In this document: positions 1 to 6,328 of the stretch, piece after piece | Numbering within the stretch: the first letter of the stretch is position 1 | Layout of the letters: each line of letters opens with the position of its first letter | Assembly (NCBI GenBank): GCA_030600975.1 | Contig: JAUVUL010000072.1 | Span: forward strand, 1 to 7,490 | Direction: 5' to 3' | DNA length: 7,490 nucleotides | DNA from: Candidatus Aegiribacteria sp. | Lineage (GTDB): Bacteria; Fermentibacterota; Fermentibacteria; Fermentibacterales; JCC-6 | Notes under the pieces: model-generated | What the model was told of the DNA's origin: nothing | What the model saw: only the letters and a program-made list of their open reading frames with translations | The model's database searches: none | Translations under genes and position numbers: made by a program

Positions 1-1355
1 AGCAATTCTCTATCACCGGGCATTTGCTGATATGGAGCGTCAGCAAAATCGGAAATAACAGCGAAGGTGAGATTCCTGTCTCTGTTTGCGAGAAAATGCC
101 GTTCCAGCTGCTTTATCATCGAGTGAACATCTCCAGGATCACTCAGCAGTGTGGGTATGACCACCATAGATCTGTACTCAGGAGGTATTCCCCTGCTGAA
201 ATCCATCCGTGGAAGACTCCTGGGAATGGTACTATGCATGAGGAAGGCGTTCACAAGGTCGACTCCTGCTGCCGACGCTGGAAGCAGGCACAGAAGAAGA
301 ACAGATACCATCTGAAGAGTACCTGCACCTTCAGCAAGCGCATACCCCAGCATGCACAGAATGAAGATAAGAAAGATCAGCGCTATCGAGACTGCATATA
401 CTTCTGATGCATGTTCCCAAAGCATTCTCCTGAAATCCATGAACGCGGGTCTGGAGTAACCGAGTCGCTTTTCCAGCAGTTTGCGCCCCTCCCGGATATG
501 CAGGAAGAAACCGACATGCCCGGAACGCGGGTTATCGCCAGCTTCATCAGCCATTTCGATTGCTTCCTTCGCAACCCTTATCTCATCGAGACCGGATTCG
601 GACGCTATCTCCTCCACTGTCAACCTGTAACTATTACGAGTGGCGAAATCCATTGTGATGTAATCATCAGAGGGATCACGCCTTAGAATACTTTCTACCA
701 GGCTTGTCTTCTCGAAATAATCCTTCCAGTCCTGTGCCGCGAACATCCTGAGGCTTTGTATGCAGCCGGCTACAATGTCATCCTCATCCACTGTTTCTTC
801 AGCTTTACCGATATCACAGATCCCTTCACAGGGCAGACCGGTAATACTGGAGATCAGCCGGGAAAGCTTCTCAAGAATACCGAATCTGAGCATTGTCGGG
901 ATTGCCCAGAGTTCCCCCATCGTAAGTGGATTAATCTTCTGGTAATTCCGTACAAAGCGGGTGATAAGCACCATATCAAGCTGATTCTCAGAACGCTGGA
1001 TGATCTGCCATGCTATTGAGAATACCCTTGAAGGCTCGAGGTGAACGGGGGATATGAGAACGGGAAGCTGCCTGTAGTAATCACCGGGCATGTCTTCATG
1101 CACCTGGCGGATAGCCTGCTGAATGATGTAGTAGTTATCCAGTACCCATTCAGCGGCATGGGAATGCTCCTCCTCTCCGCTCCTGAAGTACTTGTAAGCC
1201 GACTGCATGAGAATCCTGTACTTCCGGAGCCTTGAGGAAAGGTTGAATGTCCTGTTCCTGTTTCCGGATATAGTATGACTTTCTGCAAGTCTGCGAGTGG
1301 AAAGACCTGTTTCTGGAGAGGCTTTTCGCGTATCTCTATCCCCGCCTGACTGCAT
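1..1355 (-). CDS. Cyclic beta-1,2-glucan synthase, N-terminal part (cut by left edge)
   Basis: The frame is open from the ATG at 1355 down to position 1 (451 complete codons). It reads as the N-terminus of the NdvB/ChvB/Cgs family, inner-membrane enzymes that build, cyclise and trim beta-1,2-glucan from UDP-glucose; family members are usually well over 2,500 residues. Family-like segments are an AAEWVLDNYYII stretch near residues 67-78, YYRQLP at 93-98, PLTMGELWAIP near 142-152, MDFATR near 235, two hydrophobic helices at about 318-338 and 344-364, then PPEYRSMVVIPTLLS near 388 and ISDFADA near 435, where the glycosyltransferase (GT84) domain begins. The GH94-like phosphorylase part and the catalytic QxxRW region would lie off the window. 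A TAG two codons upstream fixes 1355 as the earliest ATG; the ribosome site (GGGTAGGT) is weak. It lies 93 bases downstream of the stress-protein gene on the same strand, so co-transcription is possible. Family assignment is from recognised motifs and is quite secure. Confidence 0.9.
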   Translation of the reverse strand, partial: MQSGGDRDTRKASPETGLSTRRLAESHTISGNRNRTFNLSSRLRKYRILMQSAYKYFRSGEEEHSHAAEWVLDNYYIIQQAIRQVHEDMPGDYYRQLPVLISPVHLEPSRVFSIAWQIIQRSENQLDMVLITRFVRNYQKINPLTMGELWAIPTMLRFGILEKLSRLISSITGLPCEGICDIGKAEETVDEDDIVAGCIQSLRMFAAQDWKDYFEKTSLVESILRRDPSDDYITMDFATRNSYRLTVEEIASESGLDEIRVAKEAIEMADEAGDNPRSGHVGFFLHIREGRKLLEKRLGYSRPAFMDFRRMLWEHASEVYAVSIALIFLIFILCMLGYALAEGAGTLQMVSVLLLCLLPASAAGVDLVNAFLMHSTIPRSLPRMDFSRGIPPEYRSMVVIPTLLSDPGDVHSMIKQLERHFLANRDRNLTFAVISDFADAPYQQMPGDREL

Positions 1356-1381
1356 TACCTACCCGGTCCCTCTGATAGCAC

Positions 1382-1450
1382 GGGTTACCCAAGTGTCATG
1401 TCGAGTACCAGATGGCGCAAGATGCGTCAGTTGGTGCTTGACAGGACACT
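1382..1450. repeat. Long imperfect palindrome between the stress-protein and glucan-synthase genes
   Basis: Arms 1392-1419 and 1423-1450 are 28 bases each around a 3-base centre (AGA). By eye, 22 of 28 positions pair perfectly, four are G-T pairs and two are A/G mismatches. All four G-T pairs are of the sense that gives stable G-U wobbles only in plus-strand RNA; in the minus-strand mRNA of the flanking genes they become A/C mismatches. The right arm overlaps the stop codon of the stress-protein gene (TAG at 1451-1449). A second small palindrome, GGGTTACCC (1382-1390), abuts the left arm. There is no T tract on the minus-strand side, so it is not a simple terminator for the stress-protein gene. 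It could be a dispersed palindromic element or miniature transposon remnant with AGTGTC ends. Confidence 0.75.
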
Positions 1451-2414
1451 AGTGCCCTGGCCTCTCTCTTGCGGCACTTTCTGCTCTCGTGCGCAACGAC
1501 CTTTCGAAGGGGATATCCTGCATTATCAGTAAAGGTGTTGATCCATATGTTATAAAGTTCACGGCAACACTGCCGTATGGCCACTTCTCCACGCCGATGT
1601 AACCATGTGCGCTGAGAACGACAAGATGAACATTCTCACTTTCCACCAGATCATCGAGAGTCGCGGCAGGATTGCTTCCACTATGAAGAAAGGTCTGAAT
1701 GGATATCTCCGTGGAGGAAAGCTGGGAATCCAGCTGAGCAAGGTAATGTTTCGCCTCAGAGTAATTCCTGTCCATCAGTCTCTCAGCAAGATCTGTATCC
1801 TCCCTGGAGCGAGGCAGGTGTCCGGGCATCTCCGGTCTTCTGACAACGTGTGCAAGTAGAAGTCTGGCTCCCTGGTGCCTGGCCAGACTTATAGCAATGG
1901 GAAGTGCGCTCTCTGCTCGCTGTGAGCAGTCCAGAGCGATGAGGATTTTCTTGTACGTAACTTTGTCTCCATACCCCCCTGTAGTTTTGTATGCTCTTAT
2001 GATTAATGTGGAGATATAGGAGCGCAGTATGATCTTCTGAACGACACTGCTGACGTTCCAGCAGCTGAGTCCGCTTCTTCCATGACTGCAGAGGGTTATG
2101 AGATCCACACTATTGTGATGAGCATAGTCAATTACTCCTTCAGGCGCGGGTCCCTCCACAATCACGTTACATACATCAGGAACGGAGTCCACTAGACAGG
2201 CAGTTATTCTGTCAAGGTAGGTTTGAGCCTCGGCCTTCCTGATGTGCCAGTCGAGGGGATTAATCGTGTTGTTCAGATCAGGAGAGTGAGAACGCTCAAG
2301 AACATGCAGCAGAGTTATCCTGGCTCCAAGGGCCTCAGCGACAATTCTGGCATGAGGTATTACACATTCGGCAAGGGCGGAGCCATCAAGAGGAACAAGG
2401 ATATGATTGAACAT
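1449..2414 (-). CDS. Universal stress protein, two tandem UspA domains
   Basis: A 321-residue cytoplasmic protein with two UspA domains in one chain. Domain 1 (about 1-141) opens with ILVPLDGS and domain 2 (about 153-300) with ILIALDCS; in each the Asp after the first strand matches the nucleotide-contacting residue of the fold. The family's ATP-binding loop, G-x2-G-x9-G-S/T, is partly lost in domain 1 (CSHG then nine residues then SS) but better kept in domain 2 (SAHG then nine residues then GS). Domain 2 is therefore the likelier nucleotide binder; this is inference. Such proteins are linked to survival under starvation and other stresses, without a single known reaction. The ATG at 2414 is supported by GAGGAG at 2420-2425, five bases upstream. 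It has its own promoter (2477-2505). The glucan-synthase gene follows 93 bases downstream on the same strand, with the palindrome between them. Confidence 0.92.
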   Translation of the reverse strand: MFNHILVPLDGSALAECVIPHARIVAEALGARITLLHVLERSHSPDLNNTINPLDWHIRKAEAQTYLDRITACLVDSVPDVCNVIVEGPAPEGVIDYAHHNSVDLITLCSHGRSGLSCWNVSSVVQKIILRSYISTLIIRAYKTTGGYGDKVTYKKILIALDCSQRAESALPIAISLARHQGARLLLAHVVRRPEMPGHLPRSREDTDLAERLMDRNYSEAKHYLAQLDSQLSSTEISIQTFLHSGSNPAATLDDLVESENVHLVVLSAHGYIGVEKWPYGSVAVNFITYGSTPLLIMQDIPFERSLRTRAESAARERPGH

Positions 2415-2476
2415 GCAATCTCCTCTTTATTGCCTATTTTATAGACAAATAATGATTTCATTGCTCTATATAAATC

Positions 2477-2505
2477 AGTATAAGACATGTCAGATACCAG
2501 GTCAA
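2477..2505 (-). promoter_or_regulatory. Sigma-70 type promoter for the universal stress protein gene
   Basis: Read on the minus strand: -35 TTGACC (2505-2500), a 17-base spacer, and -10 TATACT (2482-2477). Each box is one base off consensus and the spacing is optimal. The expected start near 2470 gives a leader of about 55 bases before the ATG at 2414. A palindrome, CAGGT-TG-ACCTG, sits on the -35 box. Confidence 0.7.
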
Positions 2506-2513
2506 CCTGATAC
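2493..2513. promoter_or_regulatory. Palindrome over the -35 box, possible operator
   Basis: CAGGT-CA-ACCTG (2498-2509) is a perfect 5-bp inverted repeat with a 2-base centre, flanked by two direct GATAC copies (2493-2497 and 2509-2513). It covers the -35 hexamer of the stress-protein promoter, where a bound repressor would block RNA polymerase. No cognate regulator can be named, and short palindromes do occur by chance. Confidence 0.4.
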
Positions 2514-2605
2514 TTTGTCAGGAAGAATTATTAAATCTGCCCTAAATTTACCCTTCACGTTTTTCAACTGTTCACTGCAACATATACTGAATATGACTAT
2601 CCTGA

Positions 2606-2767
2606 ACTCCCGGTCAGTTAACTAAATACCGGTACGAAGTAAAGTTTCTGAGGAATAATACCCCTCTCGAGTCGAACGGCAGTCTCATAATGACAATTCC
2701 TCCCGGAAATCTGGACGCAGCTGGTGAAAATCCTGCTTATGTGGAGGGAATCTTCATCACACCATAA
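2606..2767 (+). pseudogene. Possible eroded C-terminal fragment of a secreted Ig-like repeat protein
   Basis: This frame is open from 2606 (after TGA at 2603-2605) to TAA at 2765-2767, 53 codons, with no ATG until 2690 and no ribosome site there. The text includes YEVKF, then TPLESNGSLIMTIPPG, then NPAYVEG. It resembles the recurring pattern of beta-sandwich repeats in secreted proteins, where a Y-x-V-x-F strand is followed by a polar L-x-x-x-G turn, an I-x-I-T-x-P strand and a small-residue loop. I read it as a leftover of a plus-strand gene whose upstream part is gone; no continuation appears in the other frames upstream. The resemblance is by eye only and could be chance. Confidence 0.3.
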
Positions 2768-2790
2768 ACAGTACGGGGGCAGATTCTATT

Positions 2791-4443
2791 CTATCTCAAT
2801 ACGGTGCACATCCTTGTTTCGGTAACATTCCCGGTTGTAATGCGATAGAAGTAGATACCGGAACATATTTCACCGGTATCCCACAGGCATGAGTGATTCC
2901 CTGCCTCCTGTGTTTCTCCATTAACGAGGGTTTCCACAAGCTTACCGCTGATGTTGTAGATGCTCAGCGAAACGACTCCGGTTTCCGCCAGGGTATATGA
3001 AATCGCTGTATGAAGACTTACAGGATTAGGACTGTTCTGATTGAGTATCACGTTTGTGAATATTCCTGATGTTGACCGATCTTCTATAGAAGTGGTTGGT
3101 TTTTCCCGTGAAAGTATAAAGAAATCAGCACAAGTTCCTGCGTTCAGATAGCTTGAGGTCAGTGAAAGGTATGGTGAATCGTCCAGATTTGATGTAAGTA
3201 CCGGATATCTGTGATCGTAATCACTTGCGTTGGTTATTTCCTCAACAACGCTCCAGGTTTGACCTCTGTCCGTTGTTTTCCATCTCTGTATTTCATGCAT
3301 GGGTGTTCCGCAGTACTCTATGTATATGTCGAATTCATCATCCGAAAGAGAATGTATTCCATATATCCACATGAACTCGTCGTTATGAGGTATTACTGTT
3401 TTCTTCCACTCATCATCTTCCCAGTAGCGCAGATACCAGTCGGCAGGATCAGGGTTGTTGCGCCATGTTTCACAATTGATGAAGTAGAGGTTACCTGAGG
3501 GTGAGAAACAGCCCGAACCGAGAGAGGTAATTTCGTTGTTTCCTGGAAGGTGCTGCACAAGGCAGTGGCTGTCCATCTCATCACAGGTGAGAGGTCCACC
3601 TGTGATGATATTCTTTGTGAAAGAACCATCTATGTTTGTCCAGTTCTCGCCGTCTTCACTGTTCAGATAATAGCAGTCCGGGTAACCGTAACCGGGATCA
3701 CGATCACAGCGATTTACTGCAAGATGGATTCCATCACTGTCGCTCTGTGTTATTCTTGCATGATATGCCCAGTAGTTCCTTGCAGTTCCGAAGTTTATAA
3801 CGATATTTCCGGTATCCCATGTCAAACCGTTGTCTGTGGATTTGTAGAACATTATCCGGTAATGGTCATAGTAATAATCACTTCCATACCTTGATGACAC
3901 AAAAAGATCACCATTTGCTGTTTTCCAGATGTGAGGATAGCAGTTACCCATTTCAGTTTCGTGCACCAGCGTGAAACCAGCTGAAGGATCTTCAGGATTT
4001 ATTGAACGTTTGATCTGATATTTCCCGTTGTGACCACTGCCGCTGGTATTCCACAGCCTTTCATGAACCACAATTATGTGACCGTCATCAGCAACTATCA
4101 GGGATCCATGGGCGTGACAATCGGTTGCTCCGGGTATTCCGGGATCAACGCCGTATGACTCGGAAAGTACTTCGGTATCATGATCATAATAGAGAACCAT
4201 ATTTTCGATGGAATATCCTGTTCCACCCCGCTGCATCCACAGGAAATATGTTCTGTTGTAAGCTCCGGAGTAGTAGTAAATCTGAGGACCGAAATTGTAA
4301 GCTGTTATCGCCTGTGGATTATGCCCTCTCGAATCGGTTGAATAGTAATAACCGTTCGAGATATCGATACTCCAGGCAATACCTGAAAGAATCATCAATA
4401 CTGCTATTATCGTCGCACCGTGAAATGTTCTCGCACTTTTCAT
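2791..4443 (-). CDS. Secreted Asp-box beta-propeller protein with type IX sorting domain
   Basis: A 550-residue protein starting at the ATG at 4443, chosen because GGGAGG (4450-4455) lies six bases upstream; an in-frame TTG at 4470 opens the frame but has no such support. Residues 1-25 form a signal peptide (K2, R5, hydrophobic 10-23, likely cut after AWS). The body carries Asp-box motifs S/T-x-D-x-G-x-x-W at about 202-209, 390-397 and, degenerate, 262-268, typical of sialidase-like propellers. The segment with H110, H112 and H138 recalls the BNR_4 family (PF15892), which includes ulvan and related polysaccharide lyases; enzymatic activity is inference only. Residues about 465-550 form a FlgD-like/type IX C-terminal domain: NxNSPNPV, a beta-sandwich with SLSIYNISGKLVETLV, and SGIYFYRI near the end. 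This predicts export across the outer membrane and surface attachment. The TrmB-family gene lies 67 bases upstream on the same strand, suggesting an operon and a carbohydrate link. Confidence 0.85.
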   Translation of the reverse strand: MKSARTFHGATIIAVLMILSGIAWSIDISNGYYYSTDSRGHNPQAITAYNFGPQIYYYSGAYNRTYFLWMQRGGTGYSIENMVLYYDHDTEVLSESYGVDPGIPGATDCHAHGSLIVADDGHIIVVHERLWNTSGSGHNGKYQIKRSINPEDPSAGFTLVHETEMGNCYPHIWKTANGDLFVSSRYGSDYYYDHYRIMFYKSTDNGLTWDTGNIVINFGTARNYWAYHARITQSDSDGIHLAVNRCDRDPGYGYPDCYYLNSEDGENWTNIDGSFTKNIITGGPLTCDEMDSHCLVQHLPGNNEITSLGSGCFSPSGNLYFINCETWRNNPDPADWYLRYWEDDEWKKTVIPHNDEFMWIYGIHSLSDDEFDIYIEYCGTPMHEIQRWKTTDRGQTWSVVEEITNASDYDHRYPVLTSNLDDSPYLSLTSSYLNAGTCADFFILSREKPTTSIEDRSTSGIFTNVILNQNSPNPVSLHTAISYTLAETGVVSLSIYNISGKLVETLVNGETQEAGNHSCLWDTGEICSGIYFYRITTGNVTETRMCTVLR

Positions 4444-4449
4444 TTTCTT

Positions 4450-4455
4450 CCTCCC
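4450..4455 (-). promoter_or_regulatory. Ribosome binding site that sets the start at 4443
   Basis: GGGAGG on the minus strand, six bases before the ATG at 4443. It lies inside the 27-base extension that a TTG start at 4470 would add, which argues that the longer frame is not the real protein. Confidence 0.75.
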
Positions 4456-4510
4456 TGAAAATGTTTTCAAATAATCAGCATAGCAGTGGATAAATCACAT
4501 TACTTTTATT

Positions 4511-5341
4511 CTACTTTGACATTATGTGCTTTTCCGAGGAAATCGAATCCCTGTATGTTTCTCTGAATTCCTCAACAGTCATTGACTGTGACCAGTACAT
4601 TTCGAACAATTCCTTTAATGCGCTGATTATGCTGGAACGCTGAATAATCACGGCAGTGAAGTTTTCCGGCGGTGTTAAGCATTCCTCATGAGCGAACATC
4701 AGAATCCTGCTGTCAAAAATCATCATTTTCATCGGCAATGATTCCGCGATTCGCACTTCTTCTCCAGCCTCCCGGTACATTTCCATCACTGACATTGGGA
4801 TCAAATCCTTTGCTTCTGATATCTGGTAGATTGATCTGTACCTGGTTCCTCTCTGTAAACCGTACAGCTCTTCAATATTTCTATCCGTCATTGCATACGG
4901 GGGTTTGTTGAAAGACAGTACTTCTTCTGTTGATAAACGCTCCAGGGAAAGAACTCTCTGTGCTACATTTGTTGTATTCTGAACAATCTCGATGAATTCA
5001 ACGGTACTTGTCTCGTTCTGACCGATCTCATATTGCTTTCCCAGTTCATCCAGCATCTTTTTCGATGAATCGATCTGTTTCTGAGCCCTGGTGATAAAAT
5101 TCCCGATTCCTATATCTGGCTCAGTCGGCTTGTATTTTTTCACTTTTCCCGGAACCAGTGAACACATGCCCTTGCTCATCAGTTTCTGCAGCACATAATA
5201 AATCATCTTCTGCGGAACACCCGACAGTGTAGCAATCTCTCCAACCTGTGAAATCTTCTTTTTCAGCAGAGCCAGATAGACTTTGGCCTCATTCAGTGAA
5301 AGTCCCATTTTTATCAGTATATCGATATGATTGTTTTGCAT
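4511..5341 (-). CDS. TrmB-family transcriptional regulator
   Basis: A 276-residue DNA-binding protein. Residues 14-75 form a winged helix-turn-helix of the TrmB type: LSLNEAKVYLALL, then IATLSGVPQKMIYYVLQKL with the recognition helix, then the basic wing KVKKYKPTEP. A short charged helix (about 84-105) probably acts as dimerising coiled coil. The C-terminal part (about 110-265) resembles the effector domain of TrmB-like regulators, with VRIAESLPMKMMIFDSRI near 198-215 and a closing helix ALKELFEMYW. Characterised TrmB proteins bind sugars such as maltose or trehalose and control sugar uptake and use; the ligand here cannot be read. The ATG at 5341 has AGGAG (5346-5350) four bases upstream. 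It has a near-consensus promoter with an inverted repeat at the start site, suggesting self-regulation, and is followed after 67 bases by the propeller gene. Confidence 0.88.
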   Translation of the reverse strand: MQNNHIDILIKMGLSLNEAKVYLALLKKKISQVGEIATLSGVPQKMIYYVLQKLMSKGMCSLVPGKVKKYKPTEPDIGIGNFITRAQKQIDSSKKMLDELGKQYEIGQNETSTVEFIEIVQNTTNVAQRVLSLERLSTEEVLSFNKPPYAMTDRNIEELYGLQRGTRYRSIYQISEAKDLIPMSVMEMYREAGEEVRIAESLPMKMMIFDSRILMFAHEECLTPPENFTAVIIQRSSIISALKELFEMYWSQSMTVEEFRETYRDSISSEKHIMSK

Positions 5342-5363
5342 TTTACTCCTGATTCATAACTAC

Positions 5364-5379
5364 CACCATAGACATGGTG
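5364..5379. promoter_or_regulatory. Inverted repeat at the transcription start, candidate autoregulatory operator
   Basis: CACCAT-AGAC-ATGGTG is a perfect 6-bp inverted repeat with a 4-base centre, lying one base downstream of the -10 box and covering the expected start. That is the position expected for repression by the gene's own product. I see no second copy in the gap upstream of the propeller gene (4444-4510). Confidence 0.55.
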
Positions 5380-5380
5380 T

Positions 5381-5409
5381 ATAATATTTGCACTTAGTTT
5401 ATCTGTCAA
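5381..5409 (-). promoter_or_regulatory. Strong sigma-70 type promoter for the TrmB-family gene
   Basis: Read on the minus strand: a perfect -35 TTGACA (5409-5404), a 17-base spacer, and -10 TATTAT (5386-5381), one base off consensus. The expected start is near 5375, giving a leader of about 35 bases. It probably also serves the propeller gene, for which no good separate promoter is visible in 4444-4510. Confidence 0.8.
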
Positions 5410-5415
5410 TAGCAT

Positions 5416-5433
5416 GGGGTCAGATCTTGCAAT
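5416..5433. repeat. GGGGTCAGATCTTGCAAT, possible dispersed-repeat end
   Basis: This string lies just upstream of the TrmB-family promoter, in the 187-base divergent gap (5342-5528). From memory, GGGGTCAGATCTTG-like strings recur as dispersed sequences near IS200-like/REP-associated transposases in many bacteria; I cannot check this here. It includes the palindromes AGATCT (5422-5427) and CAATTG (5430-5435, running just past its end), and a perfect CAATATTG palindrome follows at 5447-5454. The only promoter-like boxes for the plus-strand gene here are weak (TTGCAA 5427-5432, TATTGT 5450-5455). Confidence 0.3.
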
Positions 5434-5528
5434 TGAGCATTATTATCAATATTGTATTTACTGATGGCATTCCTGCGGTGTTACAGATTCAATTATAGAT
5501 ACGGTGCTATCAACAGAAGGATGGTGAG

Positions 5529-6110
5529 ATGCGAATCATTGCACTCGGCCCACTTGCTCTTTTTGTATTTCTGCTGCCCCTGCAGGCTGCTGAGATAGTC
5601 GATTCTATTGAGGATATAGACTCCTGGGTGGAGAGGGTTTCAGGAAAGGTCTACGACTGGGAGCTTATACTTATAGAACGGATCATGACCTATACCCACG
5701 GGACGATTCCTGGTATAGGCCAACCCTCGAACGAGATCGCCGGGTGGTTCCAGCAGGAGAATACCGAGGATTTCTTTGACGAGTATCCGCTGCTCATCGG
5801 GAACACCTATACCTATGCAGGTATCACCGCCTGCGAGGAATACTACTATCTGCCAGGAGGCGAACTGGTTTACTGCTCCTCGACGTGGGATAATGGGTAC
5901 GGAGAGGAGTGTACTTACTCTGATGCATTCTACTTCCTTGACGGAGAACCGGTTCTTTTCATCGAGAAGAATGAAGAACCTTCAAGCACAATGGACACAG
6001 AACTTCTTGACATGGCTGAGAGAAGGAAGGTTCAGTCAGAGCGTCTTCTCTGGCTGTTTGATGAGTTATTCGTCCCTGAACCGTGCATTTTTCAGGAGAA
6101 ACTCATGTAG
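5529..6110 (+). CDS. Small secreted acidic protein, function unknown
   Basis: A 193-residue protein I do not recognise. Residues 1-20 are a clear signal peptide: R2, a hydrophobic stretch over residues 3-18, and an LQA-A cleavage site. The mature part of about 172 residues has no further membrane segment. It is rich in Asp, Glu, Tyr and Trp and contains four Cys (in TACEE, VYCSS, EECTY and EPCIF), which could form disulfides outside the cytoplasm. There is no lipobox and no type IX sorting tail, so a periplasmic location is likeliest. The ATG at 5529 is supported by GAAGG (5516-5520) eight bases upstream; an ATG at 5521 is out of frame. The gene stands alone, divergent from the TrmB-family gene and followed by AT-rich repeats. 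Its reality as a gene rests on the signal peptide, the start site and sensible composition. Confidence 0.75.
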   Translation: MRIIALGPLALFVFLLPLQAAEIVDSIEDIDSWVERVSGKVYDWELILIERIMTYTHGTIPGIGQPSNEIAGWFQQENTEDFFDEYPLLIGNTYTYAGITACEEYYYLPGGELVYCSSTWDNGYGEECTYSDAFYFLDGEPVLFIEKNEEPSSTMDTELLDMAERRKVQSERLLWLFDELFVPEPCIFQEKLM

Positions 6111-6128
6111 TCAAGTCTTGAATTCGAT

Positions 6129-6177
6129 TATTATTATCATAATATATCAAATATTATTAGATAATATTATTATCATA
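6129..6177. repeat. AT-rich direct repeats with embedded palindrome
   Basis: TATTATTATCATA occurs twice (6129-6141 and 6165-6177), 36 bases apart. The second copy overlaps a palindrome with 7-base arms, GATAATA-T-TATTATC (6160-6174). A related ATTATTATCAATA occurs ahead of the secreted-protein gene near 5439-5451. The stretch follows that gene's stop by 18 bases and is almost pure A/T, so part of the repetition may be low complexity. Confidence 0.5.
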
Positions 6178-6180
6178 TCA

Positions 6181-6238
6181 GCGGCAGTTACTTAAAGAAT
6201 TTCCGGTCTTCAGGATTTTATCCTTAACTTGCCGCTTT
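6181..6238 (+). terminator. Stem-loop after the secreted-protein gene, weak terminator candidate
   Basis: GCGGCAGTTA (6181-6190) pairs with TAACTTGCCGC (6225-6235) through ten base pairs and one bulged T, enclosing a second hairpin AGGAT-TTT-ATCCT (6212-6224). Only TTT follows the stem, so termination would be inefficient; a role in mRNA 3'-end protection is equally possible. Confidence 0.4.
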
Positions 6239-6328
6239 CATCGAAAGATTGATTTATTCCACCTTGCAACTGTGTAGCAGTTCGATCAACCGCCGATACT
6301 CAATCGGCATCGAGGAAGGGAGGTAATA

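Noticed and set aside
24..1019. Plus-strand open frames of about 60-130 codons opposite the left-hand gene
   Set aside because: They are antisense shadows of the glucan-synthase frame, with no ribosome sites or recognisable protein text.
1392..1450. Palindrome as a rho-independent terminator of the stress-protein gene
   Set aside because: No T tract follows it on the minus strand, the stem overlaps the stop codon, and its wobble positions are mismatched in minus-strand RNA.
3211..3894. Plus-strand frames opposite the propeller gene
   Set aside because: Composition is a reverse reading of Tyr/Asp/Ser-rich coding sequence; the minus-strand protein has clear domains across the same span.
4444..4470. 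Longer propeller-protein start (TTG at 4470)
   Set aside because: It would place the GGGAGG ribosome site inside the coding region and add nine charged residues before a normal signal peptide; the ATG at 4443 fits better.
6278..6292. TTCGATC resembling a tRNA T-loop
   Set aside because: No acceptor stem, D-arm or anticodon arm can be drawn around it, and the paired arms here form other hairpins.
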